Of a stretch of DNA of 64,000 bases, positions 46,986 to 58,550 are shown one piece after another. The translations under genes were made by a program, and so were the position numbers. The first letter of the stretch is position 1. Every line of letters starts with the position of its first letter. This DNA comes from Isoperla grammatica (Eukaryota > Arthropoda > Insecta > Plecoptera > Perlodidae), in NCBI GenBank assembly GCA_945910005.1, contig OX246747.1, positions 2,898,254 to 2,962,253 on the forward strand, in the 5' to 3' direction. The notes beneath the pieces are model-generated. The model was not told the DNA's origin. It saw only the letters and a program-made list of their open reading frames with translations, and ran no database searches.

Positions 46986-47481
46986 GCCCGGGGTAGAATA
47001 GGCCCAGAGTGACTCTGCTAGTCGTAAGAGGCGACAAAAGGAGACCCTGTCCCTCCCCCCCCCCCTGTTCCACTGAATATTTCTCCTCCCACTTGGCCCT
47101 GCCCTCCCTTGCTGGACTGCCGTATGACGACCCACGCGACGTACAATGGATTCGGATGTGGCTTTATTCTTCATCATCATCTTTCTTATCTTCATTATCA
47201 CCCGCTCATCGTCTCGGACTGGTCGAGAAGGAGAAGTCAGACGAAGTGCAGTCCACACCCCAATTCCCTAACCCCCCCCCCCCCATTTCCCTGTCCTCCC
47301 GCGCCCTCCTACTTGCCCCTTTCCTCCAAATAGCCCCCAATTTCATCTTCCTTATCACCCACTCATCGTCTTGATTAGCCAAGTTGCAAAAATATAAGAT
47401 GTTATGCCCAAATATCTATCTATCCCGATTAGCCATAGTTGCATAAGTATGAGACGTTAAGCCCAACTAATCAATCAATCA
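46986..47481 (+). mobile_element. C-headed SINE with a nested B-type SINE, 16-bp TSD
   Basis: ATCTTCAGCACGCCGA at 46970-46985 and 47482-47497, inside the FGVLK codons of the Harbinger gene. The A tail is split after CATCGTCTCG (47215) by a B-type piece (47216 to about 47427, starting GACTGGTCGAG, ending ATCTATCTATC) and resumes CGATTAGCCATAGTTGC. Confidence 0.9.
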
Positions 47482-48048
47482 ATCTTCAGCACGCCGAATG
47501 TTCTTTCAACAACATTCCTTGTTGACCTGTGACGTTCGTTGTAATGCCGTTCTTCCTGTGTAACAGGTCGCAATACTGGCACCATGAGGCGGAACTCCTG
47601 TGGATAACCACTGTCGCCAAGCAGCCAGGTTGAAGGAGGTAGATTTGCATTGTGTAAATGATTTCTCCGCTGACTGTTATTGTAGATGTGCGAGTCATGG
47701 GCCGAGCCAGGCCAACGGGCAACGATGTCCAGAAGCTACATATACGCATCGCAAACATGTGGAAACTATAAAGGGAGAATAAGGGAGGGGAATACGGTAG
47801 TGTGGGCATGGCACATTTTTTATTGATAAGGGAAATTGAAATGCTTAGGATAATTTTGGGAAATGCTTAAGTACAAGATAAGCCTACAAAGATCAAACAA
47901 AAATAAATCAGGTAATTCATTAACAAACAAATTTTAATAGCCTACTGCATCTTAACAGAATTTAGGAGAACTTTCTCCTTCGTTAAAAAGTAATCACTTC
48001 AGGCACAAGTGATTGACTTTTACAACCAGAACATAAAAAACTTCTAAA

Positions 48049-48115
48049 ATATCTCTCATCGTCTCGATTAGCCAAGCTGCAAAAATATGAGACGTTAAGC
48101 CCACATATCAATCAA
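48049..48115 (+). mobile_element. SINE tail fragment at the end of a Harbinger exon
   Basis: CTCTCATCGTCTCGATTAGC...AAGCCCACATATCAATCAATC; it replaces the 3' end of the exon at 48112. Confidence 0.8.
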
Positions 48116-48429
48116 TCAGCCCGAGATGGCTTCTTGATCGGTATATGTGTACCATCAATGCATCCGATAACTCGAGGGAAGTTATTTGCAGTGTTGAATG
48201 CCACTTTCACATCCACTATTTCCTCCCGTGTGGTTGAAAATCTGATGTGATGTGGCATTCTGGTGCATAAGGCAATACAAAACCTGTGCAATGTCCCGCT
48301 CACGGTGGCTTGATGTATCATGTGGTAGTGAATTTGGCCGATTACACCCTGGAAACTTCCAGTAGCTAGTAGACGCAAACTGACAAGAACCTAGAAAATA
48401 TAACAATAAGTGAGTTGAATTTGGGGAAG

Positions 48430-48660
48430 CTGATGAGTGGCCATATTGTTGGCAATTAAAACATTGCCGTGGACCTGATTGGCCACGGTAACGCTCAAAG
48501 GAGACTTTGTGATGGCAAATGTTGGTGATAGTGTACAGGCGGACCCCTGTGTCGAATAAGGAGACTGTTGCTACAAACAGGGGCATGGGTCGACGTGTTG
48601 ACGGTGAGTTACCACTGTGGAGGCTTAAACTCACGCTTCTCAGCGAAGATATGAGCACTA
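48430..48660 (-). pseudogene. LINE ORF1-type zinc knuckle fragment
   Basis: TITNICHHKVSFERYRGQSG, then PRQCFNCQQYGHSS, the PRE_C2HC/CCHC-like signature of Jockey-type ORF1 (Gag-like) proteins that bind RNA. Truncated after the second knuckle Cys-His. Confidence 0.6.
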
Positions 48661-49836
48661 CTTACCGCAGGAACATTTGTTCTGATATCGAGAATGTTGA
48701 AGACATGTTGCATTCATCCAACTGTGTAAGTGTCAATGCGAAATTGCTTGACACATTTCTCCAAAATGACGATCTTTCGTTTAGAGTTGCCATCGGGAAA
48801 GTTTGAACTAAAGATTTCGACAACCGTAGAGAAACCTTTGTTTGTTTAGTTATAGCTTAAATAGGCTTCTAGAGCTTAGTTGACTGTGCTTTCATGCCTC
48901 AAGTGTCAAAGTGCCATGCGCTTATAATATCAGGTGTTGTCGAATGTAGACTTCTTACCTTTGTAAGAGATGACCACTTTGAGAGTTGAAAGTAAACATT
49001 GAAGACACAACACCTTAATAGCAAGACGGTCGCACGTGAGGTCTGGAACACTCACGAGGAACATGGCTACTGCCAAAGACGGCAGTTTCTGGCTTTCATC
49101 TCTATAATGTGTCATCGAACACGAAGTCAAGATGTTGTATCGTATACCTTCATTGTACTGTTAAAGCGGAGTGGCATGGCGTAACCATTCATCAGATGTA
49201 ACCAAAACATGAGCGCAATTTCATCATGATACTGAGAGTATCGCTCCGCCTTGATGGGTTCAACGGGGGTTATAATAGACGGTCGCTCCTCTGATCCCTC
49301 ATCGGATGTGTTGCAAACTGTTTCAATGGTATCAAATTTACAACACATCCGATGTGTTTACAAGTATTGTATTGTGCAATTTTATATTCCTATTGTATTT
49401 ATGTTTTCATTTTTACAATATAATATATTTATTGTCTTTAATGATTAAAATAATTAAAAATAGAAAGAGACATAACTGTAGTTACTAAAAAGTAAAACAC
49501 AATGATACACTTAATAAATAGGAACTAGATATATGATATTAATAAGGAAGCGTTTTAACTTTTTGTCAGTCGTATCGTAAATATCGTAAATATCGTTGAA
49601 ACAGTACAAGACGACTTATAAGGCCAAATTAAAAGATTTATAATATTGCTTTAAAAAATTACTAAACGTATTTTTAAATTTTTAATTAATTTAATGATGT
49701 CTTTTACTGTACCAACGATATTTACTCGTCAATGTGTAAAAATAATAAATATAATTAATAATATAAATAGACTACATAAAACTTTAAATAAACTAGGTAT
49801 AAAATTATCACTTAGATTTCTCAAACACGCACTCCT
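48661..49836. other. Unassigned, AT-rich to the right
   Basis: A minus ORF at 49127-49348 (YSQYHDEIALMFWLHLMNGY) is not recognised. CGTAAATAT is iterated near 49577. No repeat family identified. Confidence 0.4.
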
Positions 49837-50130
49837 TCAGTCTTCAGTCGAGACGCTTCTTTTGACGTACACTTGTATTTTCACCCAAGATGTAACATAA
49901 ACACTCCCGGCCGCCGGCGCCTCGTCGGCCGGGATCGAGCTACAACACATCGCCGATGACTTGCCGCTGCGATGTACTGAGCGCCGCTCAGCGAGCACGC
50001 TGGACCCATATAATGGGGGCGGACCGCGTTGAAAACGCCGGCAATCACAACGCCGGCGTTGCATTCGATCTCTCCTCACGGGCGGACCGTTGGCGTCACG
50101 ACGTCGTGGATGGTCTCGTCGGAAGCGCAT

Positions 50131-51320
50131 TTACACCCCGCGTCTAACGTTATATGCCCTGTTAGTGTGATACACACAATGCGTACGCCATACGCTAACA
50201 AACGGGTATTGCGCTTGTGAGACCTTGCTTCCCTTATTGTCTTTACACTCAACCGAATGGTATTCTTTTTCTACTTCCTTTTTAATTACAAGTTCACAAG
50301 GGTTATCATTTTTTTCTTCTTCATCATCGCTTATAAGAACGAAGTCTTCTGCTTTAAGATCATCGCGCTCATCTTGAACACCGTTTTGGCGTTCATCCTG
50401 AGTATGTTCTTCTTCTTTTTTTTCCTTGTCACCATCCTTATGCTCATCACTATCACTGTCTTCTTCGCCGGCTAGGGATTCCTGATCGGTTTCGGATACC
50501 TCAGAATGTTCGGAATTGTTATTTAGCGCCCGCTGCCATCGACTTTTGAATTCCCTTAGGCAATGATCGTCCAGTGCAATCTTATCGGCATTAGCCAGTT
50601 TTTTTCCCTTTAGCGTAGCGATAGCGTCCTCCACGGTTTTCGGAAACATCTTGCGACCGAAAAAGATTAAGGGTTTCTCGAGCACCCTGGCCTTGGCCCG
50701 CGAACCTTCCATAACTCCTGTAAGGGCGGTGCTTCCGATGTAAAAGGATGTCTGTGTCTTGTGGCGGTAGTGCGCAGCAGCCGTAGCCTTGGTATGGCCA
50801 AGTGTCGAGGCCACGTTTTCGAAGACTTCCTCTCCCTGTCCCAGATCTCCGACGGCGGTATGGACTGCCTTCCTGATGTCAGTGAGAGCGGCCACCTTAT
50901 TCAGATATTGCTTAAGAGTCTCTTCACCGTTTCACCAGCTTTTGAGCAGATTGATCCCTTGGAATTAAGTAGGAAAGTGGACTGTTTCATCCCGAAAACT
51001 TGCACACGAAAGTGGTAATACCTGTGGGTTTATTAAAAAGAAGATAACGTCAGTTATCAAAACGGGAGCTGAACTAGTAATGAAAGTCAATGGTTACGCT
51101 TACACTTTGAGACATTCTATGTCACGTTTCCCACTAATCAGAATGTGGTGACGAAGGCCTGTACTCGTTCATTCTTGTGGCCCCTGACCGTGATGAGGAA
51201 TTGATCTAAACCTTTATCTCTTTTAGTCGCAGTTTCGTACTCGGAACAGGTCATGTGGTAGGCCGTCTGTGGCCTTTGGGCACTTTTGGCCGTTAGAATG
51301 AAACACACGACCCTGGAAAA
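50131..51320 (-). pseudogene. Crypton-like tyrosine recombinase
   Basis: Upstream part (about 51150-51290): TAYHMTCSEYETATKRDKG then FLITVRGHKNERVQAFV, like the Crypton VxxHKT segment. After a broken stretch, an open 254-codon frame: TDIRKAVHTAVGDLG (catalytic Arg), STLGHTKATAAAHYRHK (catalytic His and Tyr in the H...HYR pattern), then a unique C-terminal region and a very acidic tail (EEDSDSDEHKDGDKEKKEEE). Tyrosine recombinases insert circular DNA by strand exchange. The stop at about 51145 and the missing middle make it a pseudogene. An Ngaro/DIRS origin is the alternative. Confidence 0.6.
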
Positions 51321-51871
51321 AAGCGGTCAAGACTGGTTACAAATATTGTAAAGAAACAATTGTTGTGTAATGTAATTATTAGCATTATATTATTATACTT
51401 ACGAGATCAAGTGTTGGACGGCCTTTCGTAGTGGGGGAGACCATTCGTTATCGATCGTTTCTCCGAAGGTCGCTGCCCTCCCCTTACACACGTTGCTCAC
51501 AGAACAGGTTGAGTGAGATGGTCACTCCTTCAACCCTCTCCATTCACCGTTATCCAGTCGTGCAATAACCTGCAACTAGTTGACACTCATCTTGTAGTAA
51601 CGTAAGTGGTCGTGTTTGATTTTGCGTGTTTTGTCTTCAGTTTCCTGTGCTATTAATATTACAAGAGTGCTATGTATAACAAGTTTCATATAATTTAAGT
51701 AAATATATCCGACGTTGATAGTGATGATGATGAGAGTGACTAGCTGCCAAGCTGGAGTTGTTTACTCGTATTTCGTAATTCCTAGTATAATGAGAACATG
51801 GGTTCATAATATAAAAGCAATAAAAAGATGGTGTAGTGGTAAAATAGCGCGCTTCATTTTCTGTGTAGTGC

Positions 51872-51892
51872 AAATGTAGCGAAGCTACATTT
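51872..51892. other. Perfect 9-bp hairpin with GAA loop
   Basis: AAATGTAGC-GAA-GCTACATTT. Isolated; function unknown. Confidence 0.5.
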
Positions 51893-52139
51893 AAAAGAAC
51901 TACCTACTATGGAGGTTGTTTTGGAGGTTATTTAATGAGATTCGTTGCTTTTTAAGTGGATGATATCGTCCTTGATGTAGGTGAGCCTAAAAATTATTTT
52001 GTCTAGAAATATTAATCAACATTATGTTGCCTACACATTTTTGTTGTACGTACGTTTAGTCTTGCATTAACTCAACGGATCTTTCATTTTCTTTTGCTGA
52101 AGGTTCAGTTTCCATACCATAAACATATAACCTCATTAG

Positions 52140-52260
52140 TCTTACGTTTTGAGACAAATCGGGGACAATTGGGTGTTCCAAAAGCTTTTTTTTGAGACAC
52201 TAGGGGCAGAAATCTGGGACAATCCCGGGTTTCTGGGACGGATGGTCACCCTACCCCCAA
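52140..52260. repeat. Possible DNA-transposon end
   Basis: TGGGACAATCCCGGGTTTCT, GGGACGGATGGTCACCCTA: internal dyad and a terminus (TAGGGTGACCATCCGTCCC inverted) of the kind found at ends of several hAT-like elements. No partner end was found. Confidence 0.3.
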
Positions 52261-52474
52261 TTGAACAATATGATATTTCATTAAATTCCTAGCCCTAATA
52301 ATAACAGTAATAATATTATTCTGTAACTCATTTCCAACTATGTCATGTTGAGTGGTTGTTGCCCACCCTTGTCTAGGTCATGAAACTGTCAGTGATTATT
52401 AATAACAATAATTTAATAATAATAATATGTAGGCCTATCTGTAGGCTAAGTAATAATATAGCCTACATGTTTGT

Positions 52475-53234
52475 TTTTCGAATAGGATTCGGCCTAAAAC
52501 ACAACGCGAGGTCAAAGCGTGTCGAATATGCACGACAGTTACCGCAAACAAGCGTCAAGTAACCATAAGTGGTCACAGGTCATGTACTTATGACTATGTC
52601 TTTGACATGCCTGTGACACAAAAAGAAATATATGAAGCATGCGTGTCAAATTTAGTCAATGGTGCTCTGCCCGTACGCAAGAACAGTTGCATTGTACCCT
52701 TCCAAACAGGTTCCGGAAATGCTTCTGGTAGGGCCACCCAAGCCGGACTGGTCGAGGAGGAGAAGTCAGACGAAGTGCAGTCCACACCCAATCCCCTTTC
52801 CCCCCCACTGTCCCATTGAATATTTCTCCTCCCACTTGGCCCTGCCCTCCCTTGCTGGACTCCCGTATGACGACTCACGCGACGTACTATGGATCTGATT
52901 CGGATGTGGCTTTATTCTTCATTATCATCTTTCTCATCTTCATTATCACCCGCTCATCGTCTCGATTAGCCATCGTTGCATAAATATGAGACGTTAAGCC
53001 CCATTAATCAATCAATCCGGAAAGACGTATACTATGGGCACAGGGTTTTAATGCAAGAAATCTGAATCGGAAAAGGGCATCATTCCGCGAGCTATTGAAC
53101 ATTTGTTCTGTGGCATCAAGAAACGAGAAGAGGCTGCAAGAGCAGAGGATAAGCCGCCACCTTCATTCAGCATACTGGCCCAGTTCATGGAGCTTTACAA
53201 TAAAAATATTGTTGATCTTTTTGAGCCAACGAGG
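52475..53234 (+). pseudogene. Kinesin motor-domain exon (KIF4/KIF21-like), disrupted
   Basis: One frame gives RIRPKTQREVKACRICTTV, ISGHRSCTYDYVFDMP, QKEIYEACVSNLV, then FQTGSG, and after a SINE SGKTYTMGTGF, stop, EKGIIPRAIEHLF, FSILAQFMELYNKNIVDLFE, PTR followed by GTAAGT. This is the N-terminal third of a kinesin motor, including the P-loop (QTGSGKT). The SINE sits between the Gly-Lys codons and a TAA follows GTGF. The AYG part before the P-loop is diverged. The retained splice donor suggests a decayed gene copy, not a processed one. Confidence 0.85.
52720..53015 (+). mobile_element. 5'-truncated A-type SINE in kinesin P-loop
   Basis: TCCGGAAA at 52712-52719 and 53016-53023. Collapsing it restores Q-T-G-S-G-K-T-Y. 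Confidence 0.95.
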
Positions 53235-53437
53235 GTAAGTTTGCCTGACCTCATTTTTACTGACAATAGTTGACAGTTGATGCAGCTAGCTGGGTTTCTT
53301 GGGCACTGACTGAGCTTCGACGCGTGCGTCTTCAGTCATGTGGCAGAACGACATTTAAGTCACAAATGTTTTGATTACCTACTCAATTGACAAATGCATG
53401 CTTCTCAAAAGCTATAATATTACATTACATGTTAACA

Positions 53438-54420
53438 TTAAGCTAGAGGCACAATGTGTTCAATGTCGTCGTTGACGTTCCCTTCCGCGACGGTTGCTCG
53501 GTGTATCCGGTCCAGAACTTCCCTGGAAGGTCGGTCAGCTGCGTTTCTGTCGGTTGGCACCCAGACGGTGTCCCAGGTGCAGTCCGGATACTCCCGGAAC
53601 AAATGCCACAGCAGGCAACGTTGCGCAGGGCTAGCAAAGATTTTTTCCTTGCCTTTCGGCATACTCCACGTTACCGCGGAATTATCCGAGAAGATACGGA
53701 CGTGGACTGCCAAGTCTGCTTCTTCACAGGCCCATTTTACACCCCATAACGCCGCCAACATTTCACCCTGCTTGATCTCCATTGTTCCCGCGATAAAGGT
53801 CGCGTTGGTTTCAAGGGTGTCTGGGTTAACGGCTGCAATAGAGTGTGGCGTGGCGTCCGTGTAGATCCGTACTTGCGCTACGGATTGGCGCATGGGCCTA
53901 GGAGTTGAGGGGTCCCCGTTGTCGAGAAATTCTAAGAGATAGTCTGAATTTCGTTCCCCAATACGTCGACAAATGAACAGGGGCCACCTGAGATTATCGG
54001 ACAGCCAGGATATGTACCCGATAATCCGCTCCAGATCCTTATCGCTTCCAGTGGGGATGAGCTGTGCCCATTCCCGTATCTTCGTTATATCTCCCGCTGT
54101 GGCCTGTAGGGTTCCTGCTGGTATGTGGAGTTTCAGGCCTATGTACTGGAGCGCAGGACTTAGGGTTTCGATGGATTTCGAACTCAAGGTGATTCCTTGT
54201 GACCGCCCCACTTGGTTGCCCTGATCAGGTCCTGTCGCACTGGGCCATGTGTCAGCCAATCATCTAGGTATACCACCTCTACCAACCGGAATCGCCTCTG
54301 GATTTCAGGTGCAAACGACTCACTAAATCTCTGCATGAGGTAGGTAGAGAGCGCATGGCCCATAGGGAGCCGCGTTAACCGTAGTTTACGGCCCCGATAG
54401 TACTCCCCATGAAAGTGGCT
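53438..54420 (-). pseudogene. RT-RNase H fragment, DIRS-like or hepadnavirus-related retroelement
   Basis: Two frames. Upstream (54253-54420) carries the end of an RT palm with LPMGHALSTYLM and the catalytic YLDDWL box. The main ORF (273 codons) continues with RT thumb (YIGLKLHIPAG) and a complete-looking RNase H: YTDATPHSIAA, an EMLAAL helix, FSDNSAVTWS and a C-terminal NAADRPSRE box. Acidic residues for RNase H are visible at TDA, EML and SDN. A frameshift separates the parts. Such RT-RH arrangements occur in DIRS-order elements and in hepadnavirus-related elements of invertebrates; I cannot decide between them here. Upstream RT is lost at a SINE fragment (54487). Confidence 0.65.
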
Positions 54421-54486
54421 ACTTCAAGAGTGGTTCTCGTCGCAACCAAGTGTGTGTGCAGTTTACTCATGTAAACTGGTGGAGAT

Positions 54487-54549
54487 GCGGGACGAAAAAA
54501 GAACCCTGTCTCTTTCCTCCCACTGTCCCACTGAATATTTCTCCTCCCA
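54487..54549 (+). mobile_element. SINE A-tail fragment
   Basis: AACCCTGTCTCTTTCCTCCC...TTCTCCTCCCAC, cut at both sides; the D repeat follows directly. Confidence 0.7.
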
Positions 54550-54550
54550 C

Positions 54551-54979
54551 CCGGTCGAGGTGGGTCCCTCCTCGCGGTGACCGGTGCCCGCAAAGAGGGC
54601 TCTCGTGCACATCTTAAATCATCACTTTTTTCTTTTGCCTTCATCATCCTTTCTCTTCGTACTTTCATTACCTTCTTCCTCATCCGTGCCGGCCCTCTTT
54701 GCGATCCAAACGCCCACCAGTCCCCCCCCCCCCCGAAATGGTTTGTTTACGGCTTGTTCCCCTGATGACGACCCCAGCAATGATTAGGTTATGATTCGAC
54801 TCTCTGATTGATTTGACAGCACTTGGGCTTGGGCACAGATTGCGTCGGTTGTATGCCCAGTGCAGGAGGTCCCTCTAGGTACCGTCCCAGGGCCGGGGGC
54901 CAACTGCACTGTTAGAAGGCCGATTGCGTCTGTGTCCCATCCGCACGTGAAATTAGCACTTTCCTACATACCTCCCGAT
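54551..54979 (+). repeat. D repeat, copy 2
   Basis: Homologous over its full length to 22919-23342 (high identity by eye), including TTGCGATCCAAACGCCCACC and GCACAGATTGCGTCGGTTGT. Similarity stops at CTCCCGAT in both, which may be the true 3' end. Confidence 0.85.
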
Positions 54980-55047
54980 CAGACATCTTGCCGGATCTCT
55001 GCGGAAGCGACCATTTCCCAATAATGACCAATTTATTACACCAAAGG

Positions 55048-55107
55048 CACTGATAACCCAGATGTGTTGTGCCTTTAAACCACAATAAAAATAATAATAA
55101 TAATAAT
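55048..55107 (+). repeat. LINE 3' end with hairpin and AAT tail
   Basis: AGGCACTGATAACCCAGATG, then TGTTGTGCCTTTAAACCACA and AAT units. GGCAC/GTGCC forms a stem. Same family as the minus-strand insertion at 4086 and the fragment at 32655. Confidence 0.8.
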
Positions 55108-55869
55108 TCTGAACCACAGCTCTCATCGTTACCGTTGCCGTAGCATTTATCATTGTTAGTGACCATTGTAGAATGTGAAGGACTAGTCCTAGGCCTAGGC
55201 CTTAGTAAACCAGAATATACTTAAAATGAGGGTATTATAGCATACCTACAAGAATATTAGACCTAGACCCATACAATCAATCACTTTTATCAACAATTTT
55301 TTAAAAGAAGGAATTTTGTTTCTCATTGCTTTTTGTTTGATGTTTAAACCGTTCTTGGAACTGAATCTGAATAATTAATTGACCTGTTTTAATTAGATGG
55401 TAAGAACTAAAGAAATATAAAATCGGCTGTGTCGTAAGCATGACTTACTTTAGAGGTTTGGAGATGAAACTCACAGCCCAGCCACTACGGATCTAGGGCG
55501 CATAGTCCCGTTTTTGTTATCGTTTCCATTGCAATTTTGGTGGAATTTTATGCGTTTTGAGAGTGCTTTCGTAGATCATTTACCTCATACCTTGTAGATG
55601 TATACTTCAAATATATTTCTAATCTATATTGAGGGATGTGTTTTGTTTAGGCTTATATCGTATACCCACCAGGAGTCAGGAGACCACTGCACTCCAAGGT
55701 CTCCTTAGTGCACTTCCTGGTTTACTGTCTTCGACATTATTATTATTATTATTATGATAGATCTTTTTGTAATTTTCTATAAAATAGCTATATACATTAC
55801 TATATTTGACGTTCGTCCGTTATTCATTACAAACAGATTGGCTATTTTTCTTGTAGCCTCTGTTTACAG
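55108..55869. other. No gene seen; upstream intron of the zinc-finger exon?
   Basis: Contains an AGGCCTAGGCC patch (55190) and TTA units (55738). Ends in a pyrimidine-rich acceptor. Confidence 0.45.
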
Positions 55870-56915
55870 AAATCGTGGACGTGGAAACTGTGGATGAAGA
55901 CCAGGAAGTAGGAAAGCGCCCCTTTCTGTGTTCTAAATGTGGGAAGGGCTATCTTTACAAGCGTGGAATGGTCTACCACATGCGCATAAAGTGTTTCGCA
56001 CCGCCTAAGATAAAGATAACCATAAAACTACCAAAACCACAACAAAAACACCGGTCTGCACCCAATTCGAAGCCCCCCTCGGTATCTCGACCCGTTACTA
56101 GATTCGTACCGCGATCGATAATAACACAGGCACATAATTCATCGCCAAAAGATGGGTTATCAACGTTGAATTTAGAAGGGAAGAAACAGCGACAGGTGAA
56201 AACACCGAAAACTCGATCAACAATCCCGCCTGTACGCCAACCGGCAGCGAAGAGGACCAGGGCACCCTCGGCACTACGCTTGAAACCCCTCCAAGCAAAC
56301 GGGCCTTACGTCCGCCTGAAGGCACATCAAGGTGTTGTACGCAAGTCGGTAGTTCCACCGTCGACAACCTTCAAGCCACAGCCATGTCTGAAGGTCATGG
56401 GCCCGTTCGAGCCTCATGTCTTTCTGATGACACCGCCCATTGTACATGACGAGGCACCGCCCACAATCGTCAGCGACCTCGAGCAACGCCCATTCTTCAA
56501 GGTAACACCCTTGATAGCCTCCAATGCAAACCATTTCGTACGTCTGAATGCACCACCCGTCGTAGACGTCATGAATCCACCCCTAAAACGAAAGCCGTCT
56601 CTACGTCCGGTGGTTTTACCCTTGGCAACCTTCAAGCCACTGCCTTCGACATCTGTGGAAGAATCTCCCATCGACCCCTTGCAGTCACAGTACGTACACC
56701 TCAAGTCACAGCCCTCGACATCTGTAGAAAACTCCCCCATCGACCCCTTGCAGTCACAGTACGTACACCTCAAGTTACAGCCCTCGGCATCCTACTCCAC
56801 ATACTCGGAGAACACTTCGAGCATGACGTGCAGGTGTGGACTAATATTTCCCTCGCTGAAGCATCTCACTCTTCATACTATTTTCCGGTGCGGGAAGAAA
56901 AAGCCAATGCCTTGA
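55870..56915 (+). CDS. C2HC zinc-finger terminal exon, host-like gene
   Basis: Open frame to TGA at 56913. There is no good ATG at the start; instead a strong splice acceptor (TGTAGCCTCTGTTTACAG) ends at 55869, so this is the last exon of a longer transcript. Residues 14-40: RPFLCSKCGKGYLYKRGMVY, HMRIKC, a CxxC...H...C finger like those in alternative 3' exons of arthropod lola-type BTB-ZF transcription factors. A second CxC...H...C finger is at the C-terminus (MTCRCGLIFPSLKHLTLH). The middle is Pro-rich and basic, with a 23-residue tandem repeat (ESPIDPLQSQYVHLK and NSPIDPLQSQYVHLK, 56648-56785). AATAAA occurs downstream. The best intact host gene candidate; it would bind DNA in the nucleus. 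Confidence 0.7.
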
Positions 56916-58440
56916 GCGACTAAACTGTGAGGTGAATTTAAGTGAAACATGACACTTCCAATTTTTACAAAATACGCCTTATTGTTGACTTCCATATGGT
57001 TAATTTAATACTAATTATTGATAATTCAGAATATACTTGAAAGTTCACAATTTCAACTAAGATCAAAGTGCAGAAATAGTATTTATGCGACTGGAGTTGG
57101 ACCATGTTTCACATGGTTTAGCTTTTCACTGACGCTATAAAAATTGTCTATCTTGAAGTTTTAATAAAAATGTTTCGTATTTATTTAAAAACAATTACTG
57201 AAATAAACTCGAAGAGCAAACAACAATAGTAAAACCTTCAAATTAAAAATGGGGCCAGTATATTATAAAATACAAAATATGAAATAACAAAAGTATCAAA
57301 ACAATGATGTTATAGGCAGTTTGACTTTTTAATGAAAGTTGGCCTTGGCCTTCGAATTCTTGCAAAGTTCTTTGTTTTGTTACATGTTTTTAAGTTTTTT
57401 GTTTTAGATCATGGTCTTTTGTTTATACGTTACGTCTTGTTGTTGTTGTTGTTTGTTCTGGTTGTAGTAGTTGTTGTCTATTCAATAAATGCCTAAGTTT
57501 GAGGCATGTTGAACGGACCCGTTGTCTAGGCTCCTCCCTGGTCCTGGAGAAGTCTCGCCGCTGCTTCTGACAGACTCGTCCGTCCACGGGTGGTACTGTT
57601 GGTTGAGTGGGTAGCGTGTCTTTGTCCGTTTTGGAATCTTCGGTGTGAAGTGGGGTGGGGGGTAACCGATTTTCGTTGGTTTGTCGCGGGTGTTGCTACG
57701 CAGTGTTGCACAATGCTATCACACACGTGTGAGCTGAAGAAGCTGGAAGGCTTAGTACGCGCTTAGCACTTCCTGTTGCACAATCTTTTGGGTTTGATTA
57801 CTTCGTGAGAAAAATGCACTGTTCGATTTGGGAGTAAAATGTAACTTTATCTCTTGAGTGTACTTTTGGGTGAACACATATGCATAGGCACACGTGCGCT
57901 GTCCGTACAGTCCATTCTAAAAACATGTGTTAGCTGGTTAAATAATTTATACAAACATTTGTCATAACTGCCGGAATGTCAAACTTGCCAATAACTATCA
58001 CCTTATTGAACTTTAAATACTAATGCTATTAATGTCATGAAATATGAGGTTGGCACTCTGTACTGCCACAGCACTGTGCATCGTCCGACCTAATCGCTAG
58101 ATAATTTACACTTAACCATATGGTACGCTGCAGTTGCAAACCTTCGCAATAGCTCGTGTTCCAAACTCTCAGTCCCCTGTCTATTCATCCCATTCCCTTC
58201 CCTCAGTTTCCTCTTCACCAACGCCTGAGGCCCGTAGAGGGCGGGCGCAACACTACTTGTCGTGCCTTCCATTGAGTAACCAACCGCTTTCAATGATCTT
58301 TCTGATACGTAGTCGATGCACTCTGTTCTAGATTTACAGATCCTGGCCGAAATGATTCCATGGTACTATTTGGCAGTGACCTAATTACAAAAATCACCTT
58401 CTGGTTGAATATCTTATGTCCCTGTAACCTGCCGGCATAT
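56916..58440. other. Presumed 3' UTR and unassigned DNA
   Basis: AATAAA-type signals near 57167 and 57199 fit the preceding exon. Beyond that, no gene is supported; short ORFs at 57526, 58090 and 58134 lack domains. Confidence 0.4.
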
Positions 58441-58550
58441 ATCACCCGCTCATCGTCTCGATTAGCCATCGTTGCATAAATATGAGACGTTAAGCCCCAT
58501 TAATAATCAATGCAAAAATATGAGACGTTTAGCCCAAATATCAATCAGGC
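58441..58550 (+). mobile_element. Two SINE tail pieces in tandem
   Basis: An A tail (58441-58511) is followed directly by a shorter B-like tail (TGCAAAAATATGAGACG...CCCAAATATCAATC). Confidence 0.85.

Larger units (their letters stand above)
46900..48391 (-). pseudogene. Harbinger-type transposase, locus A
   Basis: Exon 48112-48391 (acceptor TTTTCTAG): SLRLLATGSFQGVIG, QATVSGTLHRFCIAL, NNFPRVIGCIDGTHIPIKK (first Asp). Exon 47486-47765 (acceptor CTTTATAG): VCDAYM, stop, LLDIVARWPGSAHDS, WLLGDSGYPQEFRLMVP, RSTRNVVERTFGVLK (second Asp and Glu). The frame continues left of a nested SINE: IRWFCISRAGTLLYTPAKV (to about 46900). All three DDE residues are present. A stop and lost 3' end make it inactive. 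Confidence 0.85.

Noticed and set aside
51828..51870. tRNA-like text GGTGTAGTGGTAAAATAGCG
   Set aside because: Resembles an A box only; no B box (GGTTCGA-like) and no acceptor stem follow.
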